Positions 9,347 to 18,225 of a DNA stretch of 64,000 bases are shown piece by piece; positions within the stretch are counted from its first letter, which is position 1; every line of letters starts with the position of its first letter. Made by a program: the position numbers and the translations under genes. The notes under the pieces were generated by a model, which saw only the letters and a list, made by a program, of their open reading frames with translations, was not told where the DNA came from and searched no databases. Origin of the DNA: Heliobacterium chlorum (GTDB lineage Bacteria; Bacillota; Desulfitobacteriia; Heliobacteriales; Heliobacteriaceae); contig NZ_JACVHF010000003.1 in NCBI RefSeq assembly GCF_014502795.1, forward strand, positions 124,001 through 188,000, in the 5' to 3' direction.

Positions 9347-9754
9347 CTATACCCGGCCCCATTGACCTCGTCTAAGGACACGTCTTTTATCCTGGCGATA
9401 AACTCCTACGATACCTCCTAGCAATCCGAACCCTAAAAGGGATAGTAGATCACTGACCGCTTCTACAATTGGATATGTCCCGGCTAATGACCAAAAACTG
9501 ACACTGAAAAACCCTAGCAACGTGCCCACAATCAGCCCTTGGAGCCAGCCATGCTGTCTAGACGCTTTCGCGGCTTTGTGACCGCCAGCGAAGGCAGCCA
9601 CGATCAATAGTCCGTAGATCCAGGGACTTATATAGTAAACAGGTCCCGATAAACGATGGATCAAGAGAACGGTGACCAGAATCCCACCAGTGAGGACAGC
9701 GGCTGATCGCAGCATCCCCATCCACACTGGTTTCCAAAACCAGACCGATTCCAT
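9347..9754 (-). CDS. TIGR04086-like small membrane protein
   Basis: A 135-aa protein with four predicted transmembrane helices and several Gly-rich stretches (YGLLIVAAFAGG and LLGFGLLGGIVG). This resembles the YrzE/TIGR04086 family of Firmicutes, whose function is unknown. The C terminus is very basic (DKRRVLRRGQWGRV), suggesting a cytoplasmic end. It precedes terC by 59 bases in the same direction and may be co-transcribed. Confidence 0.65.
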   Translation of the reverse strand: MESVWFWKPVWMGMLRSAAVLTGGILVTVLLIHRLSGPVYYISPWIYGLLIVAAFAGGHKAAKASRQHGWLQGLIVGTLLGFFSVSFWSLAGTYPIVEAVSDLLSLLGFGLLGGIVGVYRQDKRRVLRRGQWGRV

Positions 9755-9837
9755 TTTTCAAACCTCCCAATTGCCGATTCCATGAATTTTTCTCATTATC
9801 TTTATGTCAGGAGCGGCAAAAAGAGGACGAGCACCGA

Positions 9838-11403
9838 TTATTTTCTTACAACAGACAAGGCTTGCAACGCCATCAGGTTGTCAAAAGAGTAGCAGTCACC
9901 CGTACGGGGGTCACCAAATCCGCCAAAAAAGGGAGACTGTTCATTGCTGATACGGTTCAGGAGCAGGTGATCGACGGCGCTGTTCGCCCAGTCAGGTTCT
10001 CCGGCTTGCCACAAAAAAAGGGCAGCCAAGGCATAGACAGCCGGAGACTCTACCTGAGTCATCGGAATGGCTTTCTTTTGCTGGTTTCGGTGATAGCTGG
10101 CATAGATATGCCCTTTTTTTAATTCTCTCTTTAGAAACTCCACCGTCGGTTTTGATACATATCCGCCCCGGGCCCCATTCCACGCGGTAAGCAGTGAATC
10201 GATCATGTTCACCTCAAGTTTTTCCTGAAGTGGTCCTTTTGCCGGGTCAAGATCGGTGGCGAAAAGTCCGTTGTGCAGATCGGATGTCTTGATGAGTGCG
10301 GTAGCTTGTGGAGCAAGATCGGCAAAACGCTCGTCCACTGTTGCGGCAATCTTGATGTAATCAGGTGCCAGATATCGCACAGGAAGCACCGATGCGCCGT
10401 TAGCCTTGAGGTTTTCGTGCCAACTTTTCCAGCTCACTTCAACACCAGACCAGTCGTACCATGGCCTCCAGGAGCCGCTCGATTGCTCAAATCGGTAGAC
10501 TCCTTCCAAGATTCCCCGGGCAAGCATCAAATCTTGCCGTTCCTGCCAGCGCTCATAGCCTTGAATCAAAGCCGCAGCGATGCGAAGGTCATCAATGAGG
10601 GCGCTCGACGGTTGAGATTTCCCATCAGCATCTCTCACTTTCCAGGAAAGAACACCGTAGGGACTGGATAGGTGTTTTCGAGCGTACGCGACCTGTTGCC
10701 GATACAATTCGTGATCATTCGTCTGCAGAGCGTATTCCATGAGTAACCCTGTCGACTCGGACAGGATGTCATGATTGCGGGCTTCATCTCGCTTTTCTGG
10801 TCGATCGTCGCGAAAATTGGTATAGACGCCGCCTTGGTCATTCATCAAGGTTCCCGTAACGAAACGGGCCAGCTGTCCCTCCTGTCGCTGGGCCTTCTCC
10901 TGGGCGCTTACAGGAAGTACCCGTTGCGGATCTTCGAAGGAACTGAGCATCTGCTGCTGTAGTTCTTTCGTGACCGAGTCTCCTGGAATGCGTAAATACC
11001 AACCGGGACCGACAGCGGGATCGGTCGCCCATATTTTACGATATACATACCCATCGTCCAGAGCCTGGTAAAAGACTTGCCGATTTTCGGAATGTAAGGT
11101 GACCACCCAAAGAGGTTCTCTAAGAGTTCCTACATGTTTGACCATCGGTGTAGTCCCAACCAAGAGAGAAAAGATATCTTTTACGAGTTCTCGATCCTCT
11201 TTTGCATTCAATGTGACTATAGCATATCCGCCTGATTGCCACTGAATCGTCGCCCGGTCCACTTTTGTCCAGGCACAAGGGATCACGAACCAAAGATACG
11301 CTCCTAGCAGCATAGGGAGAAGGCTCATCAAAAAGATTTTGCGAATCCCACTGCACCGTGTAAAATAAGTTGATATCAAATATTTCAATCCTCCCTCCCA
11401 CAA
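9838..11403 (-). CDS. GH8-like (alpha/alpha)6-barrel protein, membrane-anchored
   Basis: A 521-aa protein with an N-terminal hydrophobic segment (about 25-45) acting as signal anchor. A ~120-aa extracytoplasmic region follows, then a helical domain with VYTNFRDD, SESTGLLMEYAL, a DDLRIAAALIQGYERW segment and W-rich repeats, resembling glycoside hydrolase family 8 and the Bacillus YdaJ protein of an exopolysaccharide operon. The probable substrate is a surface beta-glucan-like polymer; this is inference. The start is uncertain: the frame opens at TTG 11403 but GGGAGGGAGG lies inside it, so TTG 11379 may be used. Divergent from the beta-propeller gene at 11534. Confidence 0.65.
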   Translation of the reverse strand: MWEGGLKYLISTYFTRCSGIRKIFLMSLLPMLLGAYLWFVIPCAWTKVDRATIQWQSGGYAIVTLNAKEDRELVKDIFSLLVGTTPMVKHVGTLREPLWVVTLHSENRQVFYQALDDGYVYRKIWATDPAVGPGWYLRIPGDSVTKELQQQMLSSFEDPQRVLPVSAQEKAQRQEGQLARFVTGTLMNDQGGVYTNFRDDRPEKRDEARNHDILSESTGLLMEYALQTNDHELYRQQVAYARKHLSSPYGVLSWKVRDADGKSQPSSALIDDLRIAAALIQGYERWQERQDLMLARGILEGVYRFEQSSGSWRPWYDWSGVEVSWKSWHENLKANGASVLPVRYLAPDYIKIAATVDERFADLAPQATALIKTSDLHNGLFATDLDPAKGPLQEKLEVNMIDSLLTAWNGARGGYVSKPTVEFLKRELKKGHIYASYHRNQQKKAIPMTQVESPAVYALAALFLWQAGEPDWANSAVDHLLLNRISNEQSPFFGGFGDPRTGDCYSFDNLMALQALSVVRK

Positions 11404-11533
11404 GTTTACTCACTGGCGTAAAATTATCAAGATTACAAGTTTTATGGGACGAGCAGGAATCCGTAAGCTTTTGTCAAATAATCACTAGTCAACCACAATG
11501 GAAAAGCCGGCATTTTCATCATAGGAGGTCAAC

Positions 11534-12916
11534 ATGAAACGACTTTTACCGGGTATCCCCTTTCTTGCCGCCCTGCTCATCGTTTCCGTCGCTGCCTATC
11601 ATCTAGCAACAGCACAACGGTTTCCCATAACTATGGCCGACAGTATTCCACCCGCTCAGGACACCCAATGGGGAGAAGTGAAGAACCTTCCCTCAGTCAA
11701 TGTATCTACAACACCGATCAGCGGTGTCCAACTCATCGACTTGCGTGAGATCTGCGAGCAAGCGGTGGCCCAAAATGGGCGCACGGGTGCCGTAACAGAT
11801 TTGAAAAATACCCCAGCCGCAACGAATAATTCTTCCGAAAATATTCAATGGTCCAGTATCACTTTCAGCAATAAAAAAGACCGTATCGCCTTTTACAGCC
11901 AACGGGGCCTCTATGTGGTCAATCTAAAGACGCAACAGTCGGTTCGTATCTACTCGATCCCTGAGGAAGATAAAACGAGCGAGTTTTATCGGGCCATCTC
12001 TTGGAATCCTGATGACACCGTCTTAACATTCGGCCAAGTTCAGACAGGAAGCCAACCCGATGCCGGGACCATGTACAGCCTCAGCCTTGTAAAACTGAAC
12101 AATAGTGAAGTAAAAAACATCCATCAAACCAACCGTCCACCCAACCTCCCCCTTTGGTCACCGGACGGCCAATATATTGTGTTGGACAATCCTCTCTTTG
12201 TTTATGAGCTGAAAACGGATAATCGCGTCCCCATAGGAATGGGTAACGACAACCGATTCCCGCACTGGTCTCCTGACAGCCGGTACCTTATCTTCAGCCA
12301 GTTCACTTCACCAGAACGTTGTGAAGTATACCGTTATTCTTTAGATACTCGTGAAATTCTGCAGATCACTAGCCTTGGCAAAGCGGCAGCTCCCATGGCT
12401 TGGTTAAAATATCCTTCCACGATCGTGATCGAAACAGAGGCCAACGCCAACGGTGTCGACTCAGGACGTCACCATATCGGCGAAATTCGTCCCCATTCCG
12501 AAAGCAGCATCCATTGGCTCACTGATTTCGACCGTACAGAATCAAACCGTTTGATCTGTGCCTCCCCAAATGAGCGCTTCGCCTTATTGAAGCATTTCGA
12601 CCCCTCTGGGCAAAATGGTGCCAACAGTTTTGATTTAATTGCTATCAACCGGGAACTAGGCTTCTTCTCTTGGCGCATGGCCAAATTGCAGACTCTTCCC
12701 CTTACTGTCCCCTTTACCTATCAATGGGGAAAAGACGGTAAATTTCTGTTTATGGTTGAGCAACCGGCGTCAGGCAGTGAAAAGCCTAAATACGAAATGT
12801 ACATTTTTGACCTTGATCAATTAACTCGGCAAAAGATCTGGGAGTCTACCACTGCTACACGCCTAGCTGGTGTAGACGGCAACAAGGTTTACATCTCTCC
12901 CTCTAACGTTCAATAG
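11534..12916 (+). CDS. Exported TolB/WD40-like beta-propeller protein
   Basis: A 460-aa protein with an N-terminal signal anchor (LPGIPFLAALLIVSVAAYHLA). It carries several propeller blades marked by ISWNPDD, PLWSPDGQYIV, PHWSPDSRYLIFSQ and QWGKDGKFLFM, the pattern of TolB-like/DPP-IV-like propellers. It probably folds outside the membrane and binds protein or glycan partners; no catalytic site is evident. AGGAGG lies 6-7 bases before ATG. A strong terminator follows, so it is probably monocistronic. Its partner may be the divergent GH8-like protein. Confidence 0.75.
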   Translation: MKRLLPGIPFLAALLIVSVAAYHLATAQRFPITMADSIPPAQDTQWGEVKNLPSVNVSTTPISGVQLIDLREICEQAVAQNGRTGAVTDLKNTPAATNNSSENIQWSSITFSNKKDRIAFYSQRGLYVVNLKTQQSVRIYSIPEEDKTSEFYRAISWNPDDTVLTFGQVQTGSQPDAGTMYSLSLVKLNNSEVKNIHQTNRPPNLPLWSPDGQYIVLDNPLFVYELKTDNRVPIGMGNDNRFPHWSPDSRYLIFSQFTSPERCEVYRYSLDTREILQITSLGKAAAPMAWLKYPSTIVIETEANANGVDSGRHHIGEIRPHSESSIHWLTDFDRTESNRLICASPNERFALLKHFDPSGQNGANSFDLIAINRELGFFSWRMAKLQTLPLTVPFTYQWGKDGKFLFMVEQPASGSEKPKYEMYIFDLDQLTRQKIWESTTATRLAGVDGNKVYISPSNVQ

Positions 12917-12928
12917 GGTTATTCACAC

Positions 12929-12960
12929 AGCGACGGCATACAAGCCGTCGCTCTTTTTTG
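12929..12960 (+). terminator. Terminator of the beta-propeller gene
   Basis: AGCGACGGC-6 nt-GCCGTCGCT hairpin followed by CTTTTTTG. Confidence 0.9.
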
Positions 12961-13090
12961 TCTCTATAAACCATGAATACAATGTATAATTCAAAAAACT
13001 ATTGTACCGCATACGTTCCTATGCTATATATATCGTTGAATCTTTTTTCGACCTTTTTATAGAGGCCGAACATGCCTGAACACAGGCGAC

Positions 13091-13174
13091 GGAGCATCCC
13101 ACAAAAAGAGGACGACTGGCGTTCTCGACACGAGTATCGTTGACACTCGTGGGGTACGTCTTTTTTTATGCTCC
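13091..13174 (+). promoter_or_regulatory. Structured leader of the glutamate synthase genes (possible attenuator)
   Basis: An 84-nt region folds as nested stems: outer GGAGCAT/ATGCTCC (13091-13097/13168-13174), a middle stem pairing AAAAAGAGGACG with CGTCTTTTTTT, and a distal CACGAGT/ACTCGTG hairpin (13129-13135/13145-13151) with a 9-nt loop. The GACG...CGTC stem followed by seven T (13161-13167) looks like an intrinsic terminator, and the outer stem would re-pair those T. It lies 38 bases before the first glutamate synthase gene. I do not recognise it as a known riboswitch. The rest of 12961-13211 holds only AT-rich promoter-like sequence. Confidence 0.55.
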
Positions 13175-13211
13175 ACCAAGGGGTTTATATCAAAAGAGGG
13201 AGGTCACCTAC

Positions 13212-14309
13212 GTGCAGTTTCGAGAAGGCCAAGTACGGATTCCTTCCGGTTGTGCCATTAGCGGGATCATGAACCGTAAAGGCAATCTTTTTTCCGGAAA
13301 TGACATCATTAAATCGATCGCCTTGATGCATGATCGATCGAACGGCCTAGGCGGTGGATTCGCCGCTTATGGTATCTATCCTGAATATGCTGATTTTTAT
13401 GCGATTCACATGTTTTATGAAAGCGGTGCCTGCCGCGAGACCACTGAAACATTCCTCAATGAACATTTTGAGATTGAGATTGGCGGGAAAATCCCCACTC
13501 GCAAAGTAGCTTCTGTAACGAATGCTCCCATCATCTGGCGTTACTTCGTTCAGCCGAAACCAGACCGTCTGCTGCAATCGGGATTAGAAGTCGATGAATA
13601 TGTGGCGCAATGTGTGATGCGTATTAATTCCGAGTACAGCGGTGCTTTTGTCGTTTCTTCCGGAAAAAACATGGGTGCTTTTAAGGGGGTCGGTTATCCG
13701 GAAGACATGGGCGAGTTCTACAAACTCGATACATACAAAGGATACCTCTGGACAGCTCATGGCCGTTTCCCGACCAATACACCCGGTTGGTGGGGCGGTG
13801 CCCATCCCTTTACCCTGCTCGACTGGTCGATCGTCCATAACGGTGAGATCTCCTCTTACGATGCCAACCGTCGGTATTTAGAGATGTTTGGTTATAAGTG
13901 CTCCCTGCAAACAGACACCGAAGCGATCACCTACATCTTTGACCTACTGCTTCGCAAGCACAATCTTCCCTTGGATGTGGTCGTCACGGCCATGGCAGCA
14001 CCCTTCTGGAGTGCTATCGAACGGATGGAACCAGAAAAGCGTGAACTGGTCAAATCTATCCGCACCGTCTTCGGCCCTCTGCTCGTCAACGGCCCCTTCT
14101 CGATCATTCTCGGCAGCCGCAAAGGCTTTGTCGCCCTCAATGACCGCATCAAACTTCGCGCCCTCGTCGCTGCCGAAAAAGGCGACTACGTCTATGTGGC
14201 CAGCGAAGAATCGGCCATCCGCGAAGTGTGCCCACAACCCGATAAGGTCTGGGCCGTCGCTGGCGGCGAACCAGTCATCGCTATGTTGGAAGGGGTGGAT
14301 CAACTGTGA
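13212..14309 (+). CDS. Glutamate synthase, class II glutamine amidotransferase subunit
   Basis: A 365-aa stand-alone amidotransferase domain of a split (archaeal-type) glutamate synthase. It hydrolyses glutamine to release ammonia. The nucleophile is Cys14 in PSGCAISG, implying removal of a ~13-residue propeptide, as in GltB and PurF-like enzymes. HGRFPTNTPGWWGGAHPF and VHNGEISSYDAN are conserved Ntn-fold motifs. GTG 13212 is the start, with GGGAGG about 8 bases upstream. It overlaps the next gene by GTGA, indicating translational coupling with the FMN subunit. Confidence 0.92.
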   Translation: MQFREGQVRIPSGCAISGIMNRKGNLFSGNDIIKSIALMHDRSNGLGGGFAAYGIYPEYADFYAIHMFYESGACRETTETFLNEHFEIEIGGKIPTRKVASVTNAPIIWRYFVQPKPDRLLQSGLEVDEYVAQCVMRINSEYSGAFVVSSGKNMGAFKGVGYPEDMGEFYKLDTYKGYLWTAHGRFPTNTPGWWGGAHPFTLLDWSIVHNGEISSYDANRRYLEMFGYKCSLQTDTEAITYIFDLLLRKHNLPLDVVVTAMAAPFWSAIERMEPEKRELVKSIRTVFGPLLVNGPFSIILGSRKGFVALNDRIKLRALVAAEKGDYVYVASEESAIREVCPQPDKVWAVAGGEPVIAMLEGVDQL

Positions 14310-15808
14310 ATATCGACTTCCGTACACCAGAATATAGCATCCATCGCGACGGCGTTCGCTGTACGAACTGCCGGATCTGCGTACACCAGTGTGCCAACGA
14401 AGCCCACATTTGGGATGAAAAACAGAAAAAAGTCCTGGCCGACGACATCAAATGTGTAAACTGCCATCGCTGTGTATTGACCTGCCCTACCCGTGCTCTA
14501 TCCATCGGCAGCTATCCCCTCGAATTTAAGCCGAATGCCCACTGGACACCTCATTACATCACATCTATTTTCAAGCAAGCGTCGAGCGGTGCTATGCTCT
14601 TAGCCGGTATGGGCACCGATAAACCTTATCCCGTTTACTGGGATCATCTGCTGATCAATGCTTCCCAAGTGACCAACCCATCCATCGACCCTTTGCGGGA
14701 ACCGATGGAACTGAAGACGTTCCTCGGACGCAAACCGGACAGTCTGAAAATCGAGAATGGCAAATTGACTGAAAAAATGCCGCCCCAACTGGAACTGGAG
14801 ACGCCGATCATGTTTGCAGCCATGTCTTTCGGCGCCATTTCCTTAAACGCGATGACATCTTTAGCGATCGCAGCTGAAAAGATGGGCACCTTCTACAATA
14901 CCGGTGAAGGCGGTCTTCACAGCAGCCTCTACAAATACGGTAAAAACACAATCGTCCAGGTGGCTTCCGGCCGCTTTGGCGTGCATACCGATTATCTCTG
15001 GGCCGGTTCTGCCATCGAGATTAAAATCGGACAAGGAGCCAAGCCCGGTATCGGTGGTCACCTTCCCGGCGAAAAAGTGGGACTCGATGTATCCCTCACC
15101 CGGATGATCCCTGAGGGGAGTGACGCTATCTCTCCGGCTCCTCATCATGACATTTATTCGATCGAAGACCTACGCCAACTCATTTACTCCTTAAAAGAAG
15201 CTACCGATTACAGCAAGCCTGTAGCCGTGAAGATCGCAGCCGTTCACAATATTGCCGCTATCGCCTCTGGAGCCGCTCGAGCTGGTGCCGACATCATCGT
15301 CATCGACGGATTCCGCGGCGGTACCGGCGCTGCTCCGCTGCGGACCCGCGATAACGTCGGCATCCCCATCGAATTGGCTCTAGCTGCTGTCGATTCCCGT
15401 CTACGTTCAGAAAGTATCCGTCACCAAGTGTCTTTAGTAGTGGCGGGTTCTATTCGCTGTTCCTCAGACGTGATCAAAGCCATCGCAATCGGCGCTGATG
15501 CCTGTTACATCGGATCTGCCGCCCTTATGGCTCTCGGCTGTCATATGTGTCAAAAATGCTATACAGGCAAGTGCAACTGGGGTATAGCCACCCAAAACCC
15601 CAACCTGACTAAACGACTCGATCCGGTTGCGGGAGCTGAACGAGCTGCCAACTTGCTGAAAGCTTGGTCTCATGAAATCAAAGAGATGCTCGGCGGGATG
15701 GGTATTAACGCCTTAGAAAGCCTCCGCGGCAACCGTTTGATGTTGCGCGGGATTGGCCTGACCGAGAAAGAACTGTCGATTCTTGGCGTCAAACACGCCG
15801 GTGAGTAA
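14306..15808 (+). CDS. Glutamate synthase, ferredoxin-domain plus FMN synthase subunit
   Basis: A 500-aa subunit. An N-terminal 2[4Fe-4S] ferredoxin domain (Cys 19, 22, 25, 29 and 50, 53, 56, 60) is fused to the FMN-binding TIM barrel of glutamate synthase, with MSFGAISLNAM, GEGGLHSSLYKYG, KIGQGAKPGIGGHLPG and GFRGGTGAAPL. CHMCQKCYTGKC supplies the 3Fe-4S ligands. It reduces 2-oxoglutarate plus ammonia to glutamate, probably with reduced ferredoxin as donor, since no NADPH-binding GltD is adjacent. The GTG start overlaps the stop of the amidotransferase gene. Confidence 0.93.
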   Translation: MNIDFRTPEYSIHRDGVRCTNCRICVHQCANEAHIWDEKQKKVLADDIKCVNCHRCVLTCPTRALSIGSYPLEFKPNAHWTPHYITSIFKQASSGAMLLAGMGTDKPYPVYWDHLLINASQVTNPSIDPLREPMELKTFLGRKPDSLKIENGKLTEKMPPQLELETPIMFAAMSFGAISLNAMTSLAIAAEKMGTFYNTGEGGLHSSLYKYGKNTIVQVASGRFGVHTDYLWAGSAIEIKIGQGAKPGIGGHLPGEKVGLDVSLTRMIPEGSDAISPAPHHDIYSIEDLRQLIYSLKEATDYSKPVAVKIAAVHNIAAIASGAARAGADIIVIDGFRGGTGAAPLRTRDNVGIPIELALAAVDSRLRSESIRHQVSLVVAGSIRCSSDVIKAIAIGADACYIGSAALMALGCHMCQKCYTGKCNWGIATQNPNLTKRLDPVAGAERAANLLKAWSHEIKEMLGGMGINALESLRGNRLMLRGIGLTEKELSILGVKHAGE

Positions 15809-15827
15809 AAACATACAAGGAAAGCAG

Positions 15828-16580
15828 GTGTTTACCGTGTCTCGCAGGATTGACGCCCAAGGCCTCTATTATAAAGAACTGAACCAGTTGGTCCGGCAAG
15901 CCTTTTCGGAAGGCGTTACCGAGGTCCTATTAGATAACGTCAATGGACAACGCTATATCGGCGACGGCATTTCCGGCGATGGATCGATCATCATTCATGG
16001 CACACCTGGCAATGACATGGCCGCCTATATGAATGGCCTGCAGATCGTTGTGCACGGCAATGCACAAGATGCTACTGGAAATACAATGAACGAAGGAACT
16101 ATCATCGTCCACGGTGATGCCGGCGATACGGTCGGTTATGCCATGCGCGGCGGAGAGATATTTATCAAGGGCTCTGTCGGTTACCGGGTAGGGATTCACA
16201 TGAAAGAGTACATGAAGAAAAACCCGGTCATCGTCGTCGGCGGAAAAGCAGGTGCCTTCTTCGGTGAGTACATGGCTGGCGGCATTTTGATTCTGCTCGG
16301 TCTTTCCGGTCGTGAAGGTTATCCTATCGTAGGCGACTATTGCGGCACCGGCATGCATGGCGGTGTCATGTATATCCGCGGTCAGGTAGAAGAGTACAAG
16401 CTCGGTAAAGAGGTCAAAATCGTCGAGATGACTGCTGAAGACCAATCAATCTTAGAACGCTACGTAAGCCGTTATGCCGACTATTTCGGATACGATAAAG
16501 AGGATATCCTTGCACAGCCATTCAGTAAACTGATTCCTTACAATAAACGACCCTACGGTAACTTATACACGGGGGTATAA
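15828..16580 (+). CDS. Glutamate synthase, GXGXG beta-helix subunit
   Basis: A 250-aa right-handed beta-helix domain (GltB domain 3/FwdC-like) with repeated Gly-Asp motifs such as GDGISGDGSIIIHG, TMNEGTIIVHGDAGD and GGVMYIRGQ. It completes the split glutamate synthase and helps build the ammonia tunnel. The start is uncertain among GTG 15828 and GTG 15837; each has a weak purine-rich box. It begins within 20 bases of the previous stop, so the three genes form one operon ending at the terminator at 16583. Confidence 0.9.
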   Translation: MFTVSRRIDAQGLYYKELNQLVRQAFSEGVTEVLLDNVNGQRYIGDGISGDGSIIIHGTPGNDMAAYMNGLQIVVHGNAQDATGNTMNEGTIIVHGDAGDTVGYAMRGGEIFIKGSVGYRVGIHMKEYMKKNPVIVVGGKAGAFFGEYMAGGILILLGLSGREGYPIVGDYCGTGMHGGVMYIRGQVEEYKLGKEVKIVEMTAEDQSILERYVSRYADYFGYDKEDILAQPFSKLIPYNKRPYGNLYTGV

Positions 16581-16582
16581 CA

Positions 16583-16616
16583 AAACCGCCAGGAGAATGA
16601 CTCCTGGCGGTTTCTT
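16583..16616 (+). terminator. Terminator of the glutamate synthase operon
   Basis: CCGCCAGGAG-5 nt-CTCCTGGCGG hairpin followed by TTTCTTCTT. Confidence 0.88.
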
Positions 16617-16668
16617 CTTGGCAAGATTTTATGGGATATAGGGTATTCTATTTGGAGGAGGTGGTTCC

Positions 16669-16821
16669 ATGTATGACAACCGTGGCTTACGAGAGACCCA
16701 TGCCAACGTGGCCCATTTTGCCTTCATAGCTTATATCGGTCTTGTCGCCTGGTTTATTCGGGAACTGCGGACGATCACAGAGGCGGTCGTCGATATCCGC
16801 GACAGCCTCAAACATCGTTAG
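16669..16821 (+). CDS. Small single-helix membrane protein (50 aa)
   Basis: A 50-codon frame with an excellent GGAGGAGGTGG ribosome-binding site 6 bases before ATG. It has one hydrophobic helix (AHFAFIAYIGLVAWFI) and a charged C terminus. It sits between the glutamate synthase terminator and a bidirectional terminator, so it is its own short transcription unit. I do not recognise the family. The strong initiation site and clean flanking terminators argue that it is real. Confidence 0.6.
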   Translation: MYDNRGLRETHANVAHFAFIAYIGLVAWFIRELRTITEAVVDIRDSLKHR

Positions 16822-16827
16822 CCTCCG

Positions 16828-16854
16828 AGCCACTCCTAAGGGAGTGGCTTTTTT
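16828..16854. terminator. Bidirectional terminator between the small protein and kor genes
   Basis: AGCCACTCC-4 nt-GGAGTGGCT hairpin followed by TTTTTTA. It touches the stop codon of korC on the other strand. Confidence 0.85.
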
Positions 16855-17404
16855 ATGCGGCATTAACAACAGATTTAATCGCTTGGAACCCTGCTGCCAA
16901 GGCTTTTTTATTCATTTCCTCGGTACCTTTCGGCACGCGGGCAAGGATGGCCTTTTCCAAAGCTTCTTGAGAGACGACACCGGTTAGACCGACGATCACG
17001 CCTAAGGCGACAATGTTGGCGACCACTTCTCGGCCCACATCTTGCCGGGCAATCCGGCTGATGTCAACTTTATAGACTTTGCCTTTTTTCGGCTCACAGT
17101 CTTTTACATAGGTGCTATCAAGGATGATGATGCCCTCTTCTTTGACATCGTCGACATATTTCTTAGCCGCTTCCGGACTCATCACTAATAGCAAGTCAGC
17201 TGCACGGACTTTCATATAGTCGATGTTCTCTTTGGAAATGATGACCTCAGCTTTCGAGGAACCACCACGGGATTCTGGTCCATAGCTTTGGGATTGAACG
17301 GCCTGTTTCCCTTCCAGGATGGCCGCTTCGGCCAAGATGATGCCTCCGGTGATCAGACCTTGCCCGCCGGAACCACCTAGGCGAATTTCCCAACTATCCC
17401 TCAC
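16853..17404 (-). CDS. korC: 2-oxoacid:ferredoxin oxidoreductase, gamma subunit
   Basis: A 183-aa gamma subunit of a four-subunit 2-oxoacid:ferredoxin oxidoreductase, probably acting on 2-oxoglutarate. The N terminus has the characteristic GGSGGQGLITGGIILAEAA, followed by SYGPESRGGSSKAEVIIS. The enzyme oxidises 2-oxoglutarate plus CoA to succinyl-CoA, or carboxylates succinyl-CoA in the reverse direction. The GTG start overlaps the korB stop (GTGA). Last gene of korDABC. Confidence 0.9.
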   Translation of the reverse strand: MRDSWEIRLGGSGGQGLITGGIILAEAAILEGKQAVQSQSYGPESRGGSSKAEVIISKENIDYMKVRAADLLLVMSPEAAKKYVDDVKEEGIIILDSTYVKDCEPKKGKVYKVDISRIARQDVGREVVANIVALGVIVGLTGVVSQEALEKAILARVPKGTEEMNKKALAAGFQAIKSVVNAA

Positions 17405-18225
17405 GATTCCTCGCCTCCTTGGAATTTATCGATAATTTTTTGGTATTCCGTCGTGTACTCAGGTGCCGGTTCATGATGAAGAATACCAGTTACAACTTTC
17501 CCCTGTTTCTTCTCAAGGGGTAAACGGTCAGCAGCTTCCTTCGTGATGCAATTGTCACGCTGCCATTTGAGCATATCGGCGGCATTGCCCAATTTGTTTT
17601 TGCGCCCATAGTATACAGGGCAGGAAGCGATCGCTTCTACGAAAGAGAATCCTTTGTTGGCAATACCGTTATAGATAATATCCGTCAACTGACGGGTGTT
17701 GAAGGAGTTTCCACGGGCTACATAGGTAGCACCGGCAGCGATCGCCAAGTTGCAAATATCAAAGGGCCGCTCGATGTTGCCGTAGGGAGCTGTAGTCGCC
17801 TTCGCACCACTGGGACTCATAGGCGAATATTGACCACCGGTCATACCGTAGATGTTGTTGTTGAAAAGTATGACGTTTAGATCCATATTCCGGCGTGCAG
17901 AATGGATGAAATGGTTGCCACCGATGGATGTGCAGTCACCATCACCGGTGATAACAAAGACGTTTAACTCAGGATTGGCCAGTTTCACACCGCTAGCAAA
18001 AGCTAATGCCCGGCCATGGGTAGTATGAAGCGTATTAAAATTCAAGTATCCGGTAGCGCGGGAAGAGCAACCGATACCCGATACGATCACTGTCTTATCC
18101 TGATCCAGACCTGCTTTTTGAATGGCTTCGACTATCGATTTGACGATGATGCCGTTGGTACAGCCCGGACACCAGATATGGGGCAGTCTTTCAGTGCGAA
18201 AATATTGCTCGATTTCGGCAAACAC
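17401..18225 (-). CDS. korB: 2-oxoacid:ferredoxin oxidoreductase, TPP-binding beta subunit
   Basis: A 274-aa TPP subunit. HIWCPGCTNG at the N terminus, GIGCSSRATGYL and the TPP/Mg motif GDGDCTSIGGNHFIHSARRN followed by NNNIYGMTGGQ are diagnostic of KorB. It performs decarboxylation and electron transfer together with KorA. The GTG start directly abuts the korA stop. Spacing and overlaps indicate one operon transcribed from the promoter at 19684-19713. Substrate preference for 2-oxoglutarate is inferred from overall similarity, not from a defining residue. Confidence 0.9.
   Translation of the reverse strand: MFAEIEQYFRTERLPHIWCPGCTNGIIVKSIVEAIQKAGLDQDKTVIVSGIGCSSRATGYLNFNTLHTTHGRALAFASGVKLANPELNVFVITGDGDCTSIGGNHFIHSARRNMDLNVILFNNNIYGMTGGQYSPMSPSGAKATTAPYGNIERPFDICNLAIAAGATYVARGNSFNTRQLTDIIYNGIANKGFSFVEAIASCPVYYGRKNKLGNAADMLKWQRDNCITKEAADRLPLEKKQGKVVTGILHHEPAPEYTTEYQKIIDKFQGGEES

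Noticed and set aside
12961-13211. Known glutamine riboswitch before glutamate synthase
   Set aside because: The leader does not contain the conserved glnA-type or Downstream-peptide-type core as I remember them.
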